A stretch of 40,207 bases of DNA, taken from an uncultured Clostridia bacterium (lineage in GTDB: Bacteria; Bacillota; Clostridia; Christensenellales; Borkfalkiaceae). Positions 1 through 9,400 of this stretch are shown piece after piece. Numbering within the stretch: the first letter of the stretch is position 1; each line of letters begins with the position of its first letter. Under the pieces are notes generated by a model. The model was not told where the DNA came from. It worked only from the letters and a program-made list of their open reading frames with translations, and did not search any database. The position numbers were made by a program, and so were the translations under genes. The stretch covers positions 1 through 40,207 of the forward strand of contig CANQQM010000010.1 of assembly GCA_947626005.1 (NCBI GenBank). The letters are read 5' to 3'.

Positions 1-128
1 TTTGCCGCTTGGATATCCCGTGCGTGCGCGGCGTTTTGTTCGAGTTGCGATTCTATAACGTCAGCCCGATACTTCATTTGATTGTTCTTGTTCCCCATGA
101 AAGGGTCAAAATACACTTTCTTCGCCAT
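1..128 (-). CDS. Hypothetical protein, N-terminal fragment (cut by window edge)
   Basis: An open frame begins with ATG at 128 and runs off the left edge of the window without a stop, giving about 42 residues that start MAKKVYFDPF and are rich in Asn, Gln and Ala. A Shine-Dalgarno-like AGGGGGA lies in the 15-nt gap after the stop of the phosphatase gene, so the two are probably co-transcribed. The visible part has no signal peptide or membrane segment, and the repeated Asn/Gln/Glu residues suggest a soluble helical start. I do not recognise a family. The real end lies outside the window. Confidence 0.6.
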   Translation of the reverse strand, partial: MAKKVYFDPFMGNKNNQMKYRADVIESQLEQNAAHARDIQAA

Positions 129-143
129 AAAATCCCCCTAAAC

Positions 144-1247
144 TCAGCCGATGAGAATGAGCGGCACGAGCATCTCCTCCGTAAGAGAGGTGTGGTGTCC
201 CTTATAGGGGCGGCTGCGCGGGGTGAGACGGAAGATCTTATCCGTCGTCCCGACGGCAAGATAGTCCCCGAGAAGGGTCTCATGCTCTCTGTTTCCGCTT
301 CCGAAATAATTTTGTCGGATGAGCTCCTTCGACCCGAAGAGGGCAAAATCCTTGCCGTACTTCTCCCGAAAGAGCGCTTCGAACTTTTCACGGCAGCGCT
401 CCTTGACCCGAAACGCCGCCGCCCGCGCCTCGAGATAGGGCCGACATTCGAGAAGGGAGAGAAGTTCTTCGTCCTCGTAGAGGGCGAAGTTGCCGCGAAT
501 ATCGATCTGTCCGTGGTCCGCCGTGACGAGGAAGAGGGTATCGGAGAGGGAGGAGGAGAGCGCCTCGACGCCCTTCGAGAGCGCGGCGATCGTCGCCCTT
601 GCCTCGGCGGAGGTCACCCCGAATTCGTGCATGACGGAATCGGGCTGAGTGCAATAGGCATAGACGAAATGCTTTCCTTCCCGCCTGCAAAAGGCGGAGA
701 TGTGATCGAAAAACTCGTCGACCGTATTCCAGATGAGCCTGTCTTCCTCACCCTCCCAGAAGGGCGGGACGACCGCGCCGATCTTATATTCCGTGCTTGC
801 ATGCGTGTAGAAGGGGGTCGTCGGAAGTCTGCGGCTCGAATAGCCCTGTTCGATGGGGTCGCCCGTGAAGGAATCGACGTCGCGGAAGATATCGACCGCC
901 CGATGCAGTTCCTCGAAATACAGGCTCCAGCCGAACCAACCGTGCTGCATGGGATAGGTATTGGTGCGGATGGAGGTCGTGGCGTTGGTGGTCGTGGAGG
1001 GGAATACCGAGGTGAGGACGCGGGCGACGCGGCTCCTCAAAAAGGAACAAGCCTCGGCGTTTTGTTCGAGGGGATACATTCCCAAACCGTCGAAAATGAG
1101 GAGGACGACATTCTTATATCCGCTCTTGAGGGCGCGGGAGAGGTCTTGAAGGACGGGCTTGTCGTTCGGGCAGCCCAAAAATTCCGCGACGGTCGCGGAG
1201 AGATTCACGATGCTGTTTTGAAAGTCCGGTCTAATGAGCGTGCGCAT
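144..1247 (-). CDS. Alkaline phosphatase superfamily protein (type I phosphodiesterase/nucleotide pyrophosphatase-like)
   Basis: A 367-residue protein with the metal-site landmarks of the alkaline phosphatase/nucleotide pyrophosphatase superfamily. These are LIFDGLG (Asp53), a Ser/Thr-rich nucleophile segment FPSTTTNATT (residues 82-91), QPDSVMHEFG (Asp203, His207) and TADHGQ (Asp244, His245). A late GHHTSLTEEM segment near the C-terminus supplies another His. Such enzymes hydrolyse phosphomono- or diesters with two metal ions, but the substrate cannot be read from sequence. No signal peptide is visible, so a cytoplasmic location is inferred. The ATG at 1247 follows a GGAGG ribosome site, with a promoter further upstream. 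The edge-truncated gene follows 15 nt downstream. Family assignment is solid; exact function is open. Confidence 0.85.
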   Translation of the reverse strand: MRTLIRPDFQNSIVNLSATVAEFLGCPNDKPVLQDLSRALKSGYKNVVLLIFDGLGMYPLEQNAEACSFLRSRVARVLTSVFPSTTTNATTSIRTNTYPMQHGWFGWSLYFEELHRAVDIFRDVDSFTGDPIEQGYSSRRLPTTPFYTHASTEYKIGAVVPPFWEGEEDRLIWNTVDEFFDHISAFCRREGKHFVYAYCTQPDSVMHEFGVTSAEARATIAALSKGVEALSSSLSDTLFLVTADHGQIDIRGNFALYEDEELLSLLECRPYLEARAAAFRVKERCREKFEALFREKYGKDFALFGSKELIRQNYFGSGNREHETLLGDYLAVGTTDKIFRLTPRSRPYKGHHTSLTEEMLVPLILIG

Positions 1248-1266
1248 AGGGGCCTCCGTCCTCTTT

Positions 1267-1295
1267 ATGATAGCATACTTTCCTCAAAAAGGCAA
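1267..1295 (-). promoter_or_regulatory. Sigma-A promoter of the phosphatase gene
   Basis: Reading the minus strand, TTGCCT (1290-1295) and TATCAT (1267-1272) are separated by 17 bp. A TGn extended -10 directly precedes TATCAT. Transcription would start about 12-15 nt before the ATG at 1247. Confidence 0.55.
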
Positions 1296-1477
1296 ACGGA
1301 ATGCGCCCATAACACCGAAAGAGGGGAAAAAGATGGGTAAAATAGGGGAATGGGGGACGGTTTTCGGCTTTTGCGGCGAAATCGGTCGAATTTCTGTTTA
1401 AGAAGGTCGAAAACGCGGTATAGGGAATATAGGCGGGTCGTTGCCCGAAGAGGCGTTCCCGCCGAGGAGAATATGTT

Positions 1478-2572
1478 ATGTTGATCGCTGTCATTGTCGG
1501 ACTCTTGTTTGTGTTTCTGGCGGCGGGCGGCATTGCGCTTTCCGTCGTCATGTGGAAGCGGCACAACCGTACATTCCAATGGGTCGGGATGGGCTGCGGC
1601 ATCCTCTTTGCGGTGCTCTTCCTCTTCATCCCGTTCAGTATCCATACCGTCGATACGGGGGAGGTCGCCGTCGTCAAGCACCTCGGGAAGGCGACCGTTG
1701 TCCGCACTCCCGGGACTTATTTCGACTTTTGGATGACCGAGGAATACGCCCGTTACGACGCCAAAGTGCAAAACCTCGAGCTTGACGCCAACACCTATTC
1801 GAAGGACGCCCAGACGATGGATATCGCGATGGTCGTGCAGTATTCCATCCGTCAGGAAAAGACGCTCTCGATCGCCGAACAGTACGGCTCTTTGACGGCG
1901 CTCGGGAACCGCATCAGCTCGATCGCCGAGGCGACGACCAAGTCGACGCTCTCCGCGTATTCGGCGATGGAGATCATCGAGAGCCGCGCTTCGATCTCGG
2001 TGGAGGTCGAGTCCGCCGTGAAGGGAGCGATCGACGATACCTTCTTTGTCAACATCGAGAAGGTCGTCCTCACCAATATCGACTTCTCCGATGCGTTCGA
2101 ACAGACCGTCGAGGACAAGATGATCGCCGAACAGGAAAAGCTCAAGGCGGAGTATGAAAAGGAGACGGCGCTCGTCAAAGCGGAGCAAGAGCTCGAAGTC
2201 GCAAAGCTCAACGCCGAGGCGCGGATCGCCGCGGCACAGGGCGATGCGGAGGCGACCCTTCTCATCGCACAGGCGGAGGCAAACGCCATCAAGGCGAAGT
2301 CTGTCGAGATCGCAAGGGCGCTCGGGTTTACCATCAAAGAAACCCCCGTCATGGAGACGGACGAGGAGGGGAATGAGGTGCAGACGGGCGTCGAGTACGA
2401 GATCGACTTCACGGACAAGAGCGACGCGCAGATCGCGCTCATCACCGAATACCTCAAATACATCGAATACCTCGAGGCATGGGACGGAAAACTGCCCGAT
2501 ACCGTTGTGACGGGGGAGGGCGCAAGTCTCATTCTTCCGCTTCCCGATCCCGGGGCGAGCGAAACGCCGTAA
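1478..2572 (+). CDS. SPFH/band 7 (prohibitin-like) membrane protein
   Basis: A 364-residue protein with two N-terminal hydrophobic segments (about 1-23 and 35-53). The next part has the SPFH signature: VDTGEVAVVKHLGKA, strands typical of band 7, and AYSAMEIIESRASISVEVES. An Ala/Glu/Lys-rich helical stretch (about 205-275) follows, with AEARIAAAQGDAEA as in HflK and prohibitin families. These proteins form ring- or scaffold-like oligomers on membranes and often organise proteases or lipid domains. The C-terminal 80 residues (VMETDEEGNE onward) are acidic and not obviously conserved. The ATG at 1478 is preceded by GAGGAG. The gene stands alone, with a strong terminator 18 nt after its stop. No promoter upstream was convincing. 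Confidence 0.85.
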   Translation: MLIAVIVGLLFVFLAAGGIALSVVMWKRHNRTFQWVGMGCGILFAVLFLFIPFSIHTVDTGEVAVVKHLGKATVVRTPGTYFDFWMTEEYARYDAKVQNLELDANTYSKDAQTMDIAMVVQYSIRQEKTLSIAEQYGSLTALGNRISSIAEATTKSTLSAYSAMEIIESRASISVEVESAVKGAIDDTFFVNIEKVVLTNIDFSDAFEQTVEDKMIAEQEKLKAEYEKETALVKAEQELEVAKLNAEARIAAAQGDAEATLLIAQAEANAIKAKSVEIARALGFTIKETPVMETDEEGNEVQTGVEYEIDFTDKSDAQIALITEYLKYIEYLEAWDGKLPDTVVTGEGASLILPLPDPGASETP

Positions 2573-2589
2573 CGGTGTGCAATTTTCGG

Positions 2590-2617
2590 GGGAGACGGCG
2601 AAAGCCGTCTCCCTTTT
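2590..2617 (+). terminator. Rho-independent terminator after the SPFH gene
   Basis: A perfect 10-bp stem (GGGAGACGGC / GCCGTCTCCC) closes on a GAAA tetraloop and is followed by TTTT. It ends the SPFH transcript before the surface-protein promoter at 2733. Confidence 0.9.
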
Positions 2618-2732
2618 CGCGTCATATCGGGAAAATTTATCAAAGCGGGGTAAAAATGCGTTTGTAAGAAGAAATTTCCTGCCCGAAAAACGCGTTTTGC
2701 ACCGCTTTTTTTCTTGAATACGGCCGATACGG

Positions 2733-2761
2733 TTGCAAATATTTTAATAATATGTTATAAT
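2733..2761 (+). promoter_or_regulatory. Extended sigma-A promoter of the first surface protein
   Basis: TTGCAA (2733-2738), a 17-bp spacer and TATAAT (2756-2761), with TGT just before the -10 forming an extended -10. The AT-rich leader to the ATG at 2813 is about 45 nt. Confidence 0.85.
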
Positions 2762-2812
2762 TCGTCTGAAAGAATATTTATTCACGCGCATAACAATAAA
2801 GGAGGGAAGCTC

Positions 2813-5800
2813 ATGAAACGACTGACCGCGGCGATCGCAGCAGCGGCGCTTGCCGTCTTTCTCGGCGTTCAAGCGCCTCTTTCCGCACGCGCCGAAGCCT
2901 CCTCCTACGATTTTGCCCGCGTCGGGAACGAATCGGGGGCGATCAATGTGCGCTCCGCCGATCTTCTCTCTTCCATCCTCGCTTCGCCCGTTTCGGAGGC
3001 GGAGCGGAGCTTCCTCGACCGCACCGAACCCGTCTCCTTCCGCTACAGCGGGACGGTCGCCGTCTCCAACGTCTTGGCGGAGATGGAGGAAGAAACTCTC
3101 CGCGTTCGGGCGCGGGAATATTCCTATGATGCGGTCAACGGAAGCACCGTCGTTTGGCGTCCCGTCGCCATGAACGGGATTCCGAATGGGGAGGGGGAGT
3201 GGACGCTTCCTCTTACCGACTATACGGAGGACTTTGTCACCGTCTCCTACGAGGCGCAGTTCGGTTTTTCCGCGGAGACGGTCGACCTTCTCAAAAATGC
3301 CTGGCGGGTCGCCGCCGAAGAGGCGAAGGGGCACATCGACGCGGAAGAGAGCCGCTACTTGGCGGAGATGCAGAAGTATGAGGGCGACCTCGCCGCGCGG
3401 GAGGGCTATCTTTCCGCGAAGAAGAAGTACGACGAAGAACTCTATCCCGCCTACCGCAAATATGTCGAGGACTACGGCGTGTGGTCGCGGAAAAACGACG
3501 ACTATAATCGCTATCTCGAGGAATATGCGCGCTATGAACGGGAGCTCGAGGAGTACGAGCGCTACGATCCCGTCGCCGCACAGCAAAAATACGAGGCGCA
3601 ATTACAGGCGCACCGCGAATATCTTGCCGGTCTTGACGAATATAATCGGAAATATGCGGAATATCTCGAGCTTCTTTCCTCGGACGAGGTCCGCATCTCC
3701 CGCGAACATCTTGCGGCGCTTGCCTATATTTTAACGCCGGCGCCCAACAATCAGACGCTCTACGGATCGATCATGGGCAATACGGTCACGCAGGTGCTTA
3801 CGCGCAAGAACGAGCTTTTGCAGTTCGACGTCGACGAACAGGCGATCGATCTTGCGGGCGATGCGACCGAATCGCTCCGCCGCCTCTTTGCGCAGTACGA
3901 CAGCCGTAAGACGGACGCCGCGCGCTACGAGTTCTACATCACCTGTCATGATCAGCTCCGCGATTCCTTCAAAGACCTTTTACAGGCGCTCGACTACCTC
4001 TTTACGCGGGGGGTCGTGCGGAAGGGAATCGTTGCGCTCCGCGGCGATGAGGGATTGGTGAAATTCCGCATCCTCCTTGCCCAGCTCTACATGATCGCGA
4101 ATGCGCTTCACGACGGAACGTTCTACCGCTACCGTTCGATGAATAAGTTCGATTCGTCTTATCTCATCGACGGCAGTACGCCCGCCTCTTACCTCGGGGA
4201 GGGCGTCCTTGCGGACACCGAGAACGCTGCGCCGCTTGCAAGCGGCTATCCCGTCTGCGATCCGCCCGACAAGCCCGAGGAAGTGCCTCTTCCCGAGACG
4301 CCGCAGCGGCCCTCCATGCCCAAGGAGCCCGAGCCCGTCTCCTCCCCCGGAGCGGCGCCCGAGCAGGTGGAGGAGCCGACTGCGCCCCAATTCGTGGCGG
4401 AGCCGACCGCACCCGTTCCCTATCTTCCGACCGAAGAGGAAACGTCCCTTGCGGGGAGTTTGGAAGCGGGGGAGATCCCCGTCCGCGAAGGGGGAGAGGG
4501 GTACACCTATACCGCCAAAGCGGAGGTTATAAAGAACTTCCGCAATCTCCACGAGATCACGGTCCACTTCTTCGGGAGCACGGAGGACGAAACGCCCCTC
4601 TTCTCCACGACGGTGGAATCGGGGGACCGCGTCGAATACGCGGGACCCATTCCGACAAAGACCCGCGAAGGGTACACGTGCACATTCGACGGCTGGACGG
4701 ATGAAACGGGGAGACTTGTCGACCTCGACGCCCTCGTCTCCGACCGCTCCGACCTCCTTCTCTATTCCCACTTCACCGAGACGCCGAACAGCTATCCCGT
4801 CGTTTGGAACGTGGCGGGCAGGCAAATTTCCTCCGAGGCGGCGTACGGCACCCTTCCCGTCTATCCCTACGGGACGCCCGAAAGGGAGGCGGAGGGAGCG
4901 CGTTTGTTCCGATTCTTAAATTGGGACCGCCCGATCGCGCCGATAGGGACGGAGGGTGCGGAATACACCGCCGTGTTCGAAGCGGGGATCCTCATCGATT
5001 GGGTCGTCGGAGGCAGCCGCGAGACGGTCTGCGTGTGGAAGGGCGATACGCCCGTCTATCCCCATGCCGAGCCCGTCAAAGCGTCGGACGAATACTGGTA
5101 TTACCGCTTTACGGGGTGGGAGCCGACGATCGCCGCGGCGGAGGAGGATACCGCCTATACCGCCCGTTTCGAGCAGCTTCGCCTCGTCGTTTGCGAAGGA
5201 TCCGCAAAGGTGCAAAAGACGGGGGAAGGCTACGTCGCCGACTGTACGGACGCGGGCTACGACGAGAGCATCGGGTTTTCGCCCCTCATGCTCCTTGCGA
5301 ACCGAGACGGGTGCGCGGTGACGGTTGTCCGCGCCGACTGCGCCCTGTACTTTTCCGCAGGCGTCGTCTACGACCTCGTCCGCGCCGACGTTGCCGCTTT
5401 TTCCGTGAGCGTTGCCCGCTCGGGAGCGGACCGCTACAGTTACCGTACCCGCTTTACGGACAGCGCGGGGGAGGAGGTCGGCGGCTTTACCTTCCGCATC
5501 ACCCTCAAGGGGAATTATCATCCCGACCGCTCCCGTCTCTACCGCATCGATGGGGCGGGGGAGCGCGCGGAGGTGCGCTTCGAACTCAGCGGAGGGGAGC
5601 TCTCCTTCACGATGCACCCCAACGAGACGTACGAGATCTTGCCCGAGTTCCATGTCAACGTCATTGCAAGCGAATTTGTTTCCGTTGAGGCGGATGCGTC
5701 GCTTGTCAGCGCGGGGACGGTCGTGCGGCTCACCCTCGGCGACCTTCGCGCGGGAATGTATCTCGGCGAACTTTACGTCGTCGACGGAGAGGGGAAGGAC

Positions 5801-6286
5801 GTCCCGCTCGGGGGCGATCATACCTTCGTGATGCCCTCCTCCGATGTGACGGTGGGGGCCGTCTGCCTCTACATCGAATACACCGTCACCTTCAAGGCAG
5901 AAGGGAAGGTGCTCTCTTCCGCCGTCTACTTCTACGGCAGTATGCCGACCCCGCCCGCCGATCCCGTCAAGGCGAGCGACGGCGTCCACGAATACACCTT
6001 TGCGGGGTGGGGAGAGGAGATTGTCCCCGTCACGGAGGATAAGGAATATAACGCGGTGTTTACCGAGACCGATCTTCCCGAACCGCCCGAGCCCCCGACG
6101 AGTGTTCTCGAAAAAGTGTTCATTGCGGTCGGCGTCGTTCTCGGCGCCGCGGGGGCGGGGCTCGTCGCAGCCGTCGCCGTCCTTACCGTAAAACTGGTGC
6201 GCAAAAAGGGCGAAAAGTCGGACGCCGCTCCCGAGAAGAAGGAGAAAGAGGGAAAAAATCCGAAAAATCCGCCTTCCGTGCAATAA
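2813..6286 (+). CDS. Large single-pass surface protein with coiled coil and InlB-type repeats
   Basis: The ATG at 2813 follows GGAGGGAAG and opens a typical signal peptide (MKRLTAAIAAAALAVF... ARAEA), giving 1157 residues. In-frame codons further upstream overlap the promoter and are rejected. Residues about 165-290 are charged and strikingly Tyr/Glu-rich (for example EEYERYDPVAAQQKYEA), predicting a long coiled coil. A Pro/Glu linker follows at about 485-560. From about 580 there are several beta modules ending in FDGW, FTGW or FAGW, the pattern of Listeria-Bacteroides/InlB B-type repeats. A membrane helix at about 1098-1128 precedes a Lys/Glu-rich cytoplasmic tail. No LPXTG motif is present. 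Ligand and role are unknown; adhesion or envelope scaffolding is inference. Confidence 0.8.
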   Translation: MKRLTAAIAAAALAVFLGVQAPLSARAEASSYDFARVGNESGAINVRSADLLSSILASPVSEAERSFLDRTEPVSFRYSGTVAVSNVLAEMEEETLRVRAREYSYDAVNGSTVVWRPVAMNGIPNGEGEWTLPLTDYTEDFVTVSYEAQFGFSAETVDLLKNAWRVAAEEAKGHIDAEESRYLAEMQKYEGDLAAREGYLSAKKKYDEELYPAYRKYVEDYGVWSRKNDDYNRYLEEYARYERELEEYERYDPVAAQQKYEAQLQAHREYLAGLDEYNRKYAEYLELLSSDEVRISREHLAALAYILTPAPNNQTLYGSIMGNTVTQVLTRKNELLQFDVDEQAIDLAGDATESLRRLFAQYDSRKTDAARYEFYITCHDQLRDSFKDLLQALDYLFTRGVVRKGIVALRGDEGLVKFRILLAQLYMIANALHDGTFYRYRSMNKFDSSYLIDGSTPASYLGEGVLADTENAAPLASGYPVCDPPDKPEEVPLPETPQRPSMPKEPEPVSSPGAAPEQVEEPTAPQFVAEPTAPVPYLPTEEETSLAGSLEAGEIPVREGGEGYTYTAKAEVIKNFRNLHEITVHFFGSTEDETPLFSTTVESGDRVEYAGPIPTKTREGYTCTFDGWTDETGRLVDLDALVSDRSDLLLYSHFTETPNSYPVVWNVAGRQISSEAAYGTLPVYPYGTPEREAEGARLFRFLNWDRPIAPIGTEGAEYTAVFEAGILIDWVVGGSRETVCVWKGDTPVYPHAEPVKASDEYWYYRFTGWEPTIAAAEEDTAYTARFEQLRLVVCEGSAKVQKTGEGYVADCTDAGYDESIGFSPLMLLANRDGCAVTVVRADCALYFSAGVVYDLVRADVAAFSVSVARSGADRYSYRTRFTDSAGEEVGGFTFRITLKGNYHPDRSRLYRIDGAGERAEVRFELSGGELSFTMHPNETYEILPEFHVNVIASEFVSVEADASLVSAGTVVRLTLGDLRAGMYLGELYVVDGEGKDVPLGGDHTFVMPSSDVTVGAVCLYIEYTVTFKAEGKVLSSAVYFYGSMPTPPADPVKASDGVHEYTFAGWGEEIVPVTEDKEYNAVFTETDLPEPPEPPTSVLEKVFIAVGVVLGAAGAGLVAAVAVLTVKLVRKKGEKSDAAPEKKEKEGKNPKNPPSVQ

Positions 6287-6333
6287 AAAATGTCATTATT
6301 ATCGAATTTTTTACGAATTTTGTCTGTAAAGTC

Positions 6334-6362
6334 TTGACAAGGTTGCGATAAATGACTAAAAT
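6334..6362 (+). promoter_or_regulatory. Sigma-A promoter of the giant surface protein
   Basis: Consensus TTGACA (6334-6339), a 17-bp spacer and TAAAAT (6357-6362). The leader to the ATG at 6477 is roughly 108 nt, unusually long for this window, and no convincing hairpin or riboswitch fold was recognised in it. Confidence 0.8.
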
Positions 6363-6476
6363 AAGGATAGGTAAAAATGGTATCTTGTAACTTCTGCCCT
6401 TTTTGACCGCAACATTTTGCGGTTTGGAGGAAAAGTTGCAACCAAAAAAACGAAAACAAATAAGGGAGAGACTCTT

Positions 6477-9400
6477 ATGAAAAAGGTTTGCAGTAAGTTG
6501 ACGCTTGCGCTCCTCATGCTGCTCTCGATCGTTTTCATGATCGGCGCCACGGTGCCCATGTTGACGGCGAAGAGACCCGAGGCGGCGCCTGCAAGTGCCG
6601 CGACCATCGAAGAGGGGGCGTGGTACTCCGTCGACTCGAGCGAAACGGCGCTCACGGTGCTCTTCACCGCGGACACGGCCCGTTTGGCCGATGTGACGCG
6701 TGAGGAGATCGCGACGCTCAAGAACGATCTCGTCGCAGCGATGCAGCAGATTCTCATCGACGGTCTGCTCGACAACGTTCCCGCAGCTCACGGGATCGCG
6801 ACGGTCGACCTCGAGATCCCCGGGATTCCCGAGGAGATCACGAAGGGCGGCTACGAGAAGTTCAGAGACTACGTCAAGGAACGCCTCAGCTCGGAAGAGG
6901 AACTCGAGAAGTATTTGAACGGCGAGTACGACGTCCTCATCAAGTATGCTGCCAACGAGTATGTGCAGCAGAAAGAAGAGGCGGGCGAAGAGCCCAACGT
7001 CACCGAACTCCTTGAAAAATTCAAGCAAGAGGTCAATCAGCTCGTCGACGAAGTCATCGAAGAGGTCTACGATGGCGACACGGACGCGATCGAGCACGCC
7101 AAGGAACTCAGCCAGGAGGCGACGGACAGAGTCGCCCAGCAGGTCGAAGAGGGCAACGGCGAGATCACGATGGAGGATGTCCGCTCTGCGCTCCGCTCCG
7201 TTTCCGTCGACGCGGGCAACGGCTACGTCCCGATCTACGTCAACACGGCGGAAGGGGAGTTCGGCATCGAGATCGCGGGCGTGAAGGAGATCCTTCTCAA
7301 CCTTCCCCGTCCCTCCGATATCATTAACCGCACCGACGACGAGATGCGTCTCGACTACGGCATCTCCGTCGAGACGGGGTTCGGTTCCGTCGCGTTCAGC
7401 TTTACGGTCGGACTTGAGGGCGACAGCTCTTCCATCCGCTCGTTCATCAAGCGCGTCACCGAGTACGTCGACTTCTACAAGACCGAAAACGGGACTTATA
7501 CGGTCAACGTCCGTGCGCCGCAGCCGCTTCAGACCTTCCTTCTCAAGGTCGCAAACACGGGGCGCATTCCCGATACGGATAAGAACAAGATCTTCTCTCT
7601 CTTCGGAAAGACGAGTTCGGAGATCTTCGATCAGTTCGCAGGGTACTCCTACGACGAGCTCCTCGACCTTCTCAAGAGCGTCGACTATAAAACATTATTT
7701 AATAATGTATTCAGCGCAGAGCTCATCAACGGGTATTTCGCGGACTACGGCATCACCGCCGACCGCGTCTATACGCTGATCGACAAGATCTTCGCGGCGT
7801 TCGCCCGTCTCGACAACTACAGCAAGCAGGACATCAAGGACTTCTTCTCGAAGTATGTGCCCGAACTTGCGACGAGCGAAAAGTTCGATAATGCGGCAGG
7901 CCGCTTCGTCGAACTCCTCGACAAGATCGACTTCACCAAGTACGATGCGGAATTCATCAAGGAAGTCTGCAGCGAAGATTCCGCCTACACAAACGAGAAC
8001 TTCTATGCGTTTATCGACCGCTTCGCAAACTACGAAGATCTCTACAACACCCTCCTCGGGTATGCGGAAGATCTCTTCAACGCCCTTCCCGAAAAGGTAA
8101 AGAACGGCTCCGTTCTCGACCTCTACAAGGGCTCGGGCGAACTCGCCTGGAACGGCGAAGTCAAGATCGACCTCAACAACATCTTCGAACGCATTTCGAA
8201 CTATGCTTCCCGCAAGGGCTACGATAGCGTCCGCGAGAAGCTGAACGGCGTGCTTGCTTCCCTCGACCAGACCGTGTTCGACTTCAAGGCAAGCATCAAT
8301 GTTTCCGTTCCCAACGTCCACAAGATCACGTACGTTGCGGAGGGGACCGAGATCCGTTCCGGTCTTCTTCCCGAAGGCGCCAACGTCCTTACGTTTGCCA
8401 ACGTGACCGAATGGGAGGACGGCGAGATCGTCGCATGGGAAGACGAGAACGGCAACGTCTATAACGAAGAGTCGTTCGCGATGCCCGCAGGCGACGTCGT
8501 CTTAAACGCCGTCGTTGTCCGTCCCCTCGAAGTGACCGTCGAGTGGCCCGAAGTCAACTCCTTCGTGTTCACGGCCGAGGCGCAGCAGTATCTGCCCACC
8601 GTCACCCTGAACGGCGAATACAGCGCGGAAGAACTCCTCGATATCGTCTATGAGGGCACCGAAGAGACGAATGCGGGGGAGGGCTACACCGCGAAAGTCA
8701 CGATCACCGTAAAGGATCCCACGAGATTCAAGATCGTCAACGGCAACGAAGAGGGCGTTTATGAATCCGAGGCAACTTGGTCCATCACCAAGGCGGAGAT
8801 CGACCTCAGCGGCGCCGCGATCGGCTACAGCAGGACCGAGGGCGGCGAATATACCGAATACACCGATGAGACCGCGCTCGTCTACGACGGCAACGCTTAC
8901 TGGTTCGGCCTTATCTATGAGACCGACGCCGTGGACGTCGAAGTCGTTTGGGACGGCGAAGGTTGGACGGGCACGAATGCGGGGACGTACACAATTGATC
9001 CCGCAACGATCGCCCTCGACGGCGCAAATAAAGACAACTATACGATCGTCGGCCTTCCCGAAGAGGTTTGGACGTGGACGATCGAAAAGGCGGAAATCGA
9101 CCTTGGCAGCGCGAAGCTCGGCTACAGCAGATCCGCAAGCGGCGCTCTTACGGCGTACACCGCAGAAGCAAATCTCACCTACGACGGCGCGGCCTTCTAC
9201 TTCGGCCTCATGGGATTCGAAGTCTCCGTTTCCGGCATCGAAGTTGTTTGGAGCGGCGAAGGCTGGACGGGCACGAATGCAGGGACGTACACCATCGATC
9301 CCGCGACGGTCACCCTCGACGGTGCCAATAAAGACAACTATACGATCGTCGGTCTTCCCGCGGACGGTTGGACGTGGTCGATCGCGAAGCAGACGATCGA

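Noticed and set aside
9-1340. A 443-codon plus-strand frame opposite the phosphatase
   Set aside because: The minus-strand phosphatase has metal-site motifs, a ribosome site and a promoter; the plus frame has none.
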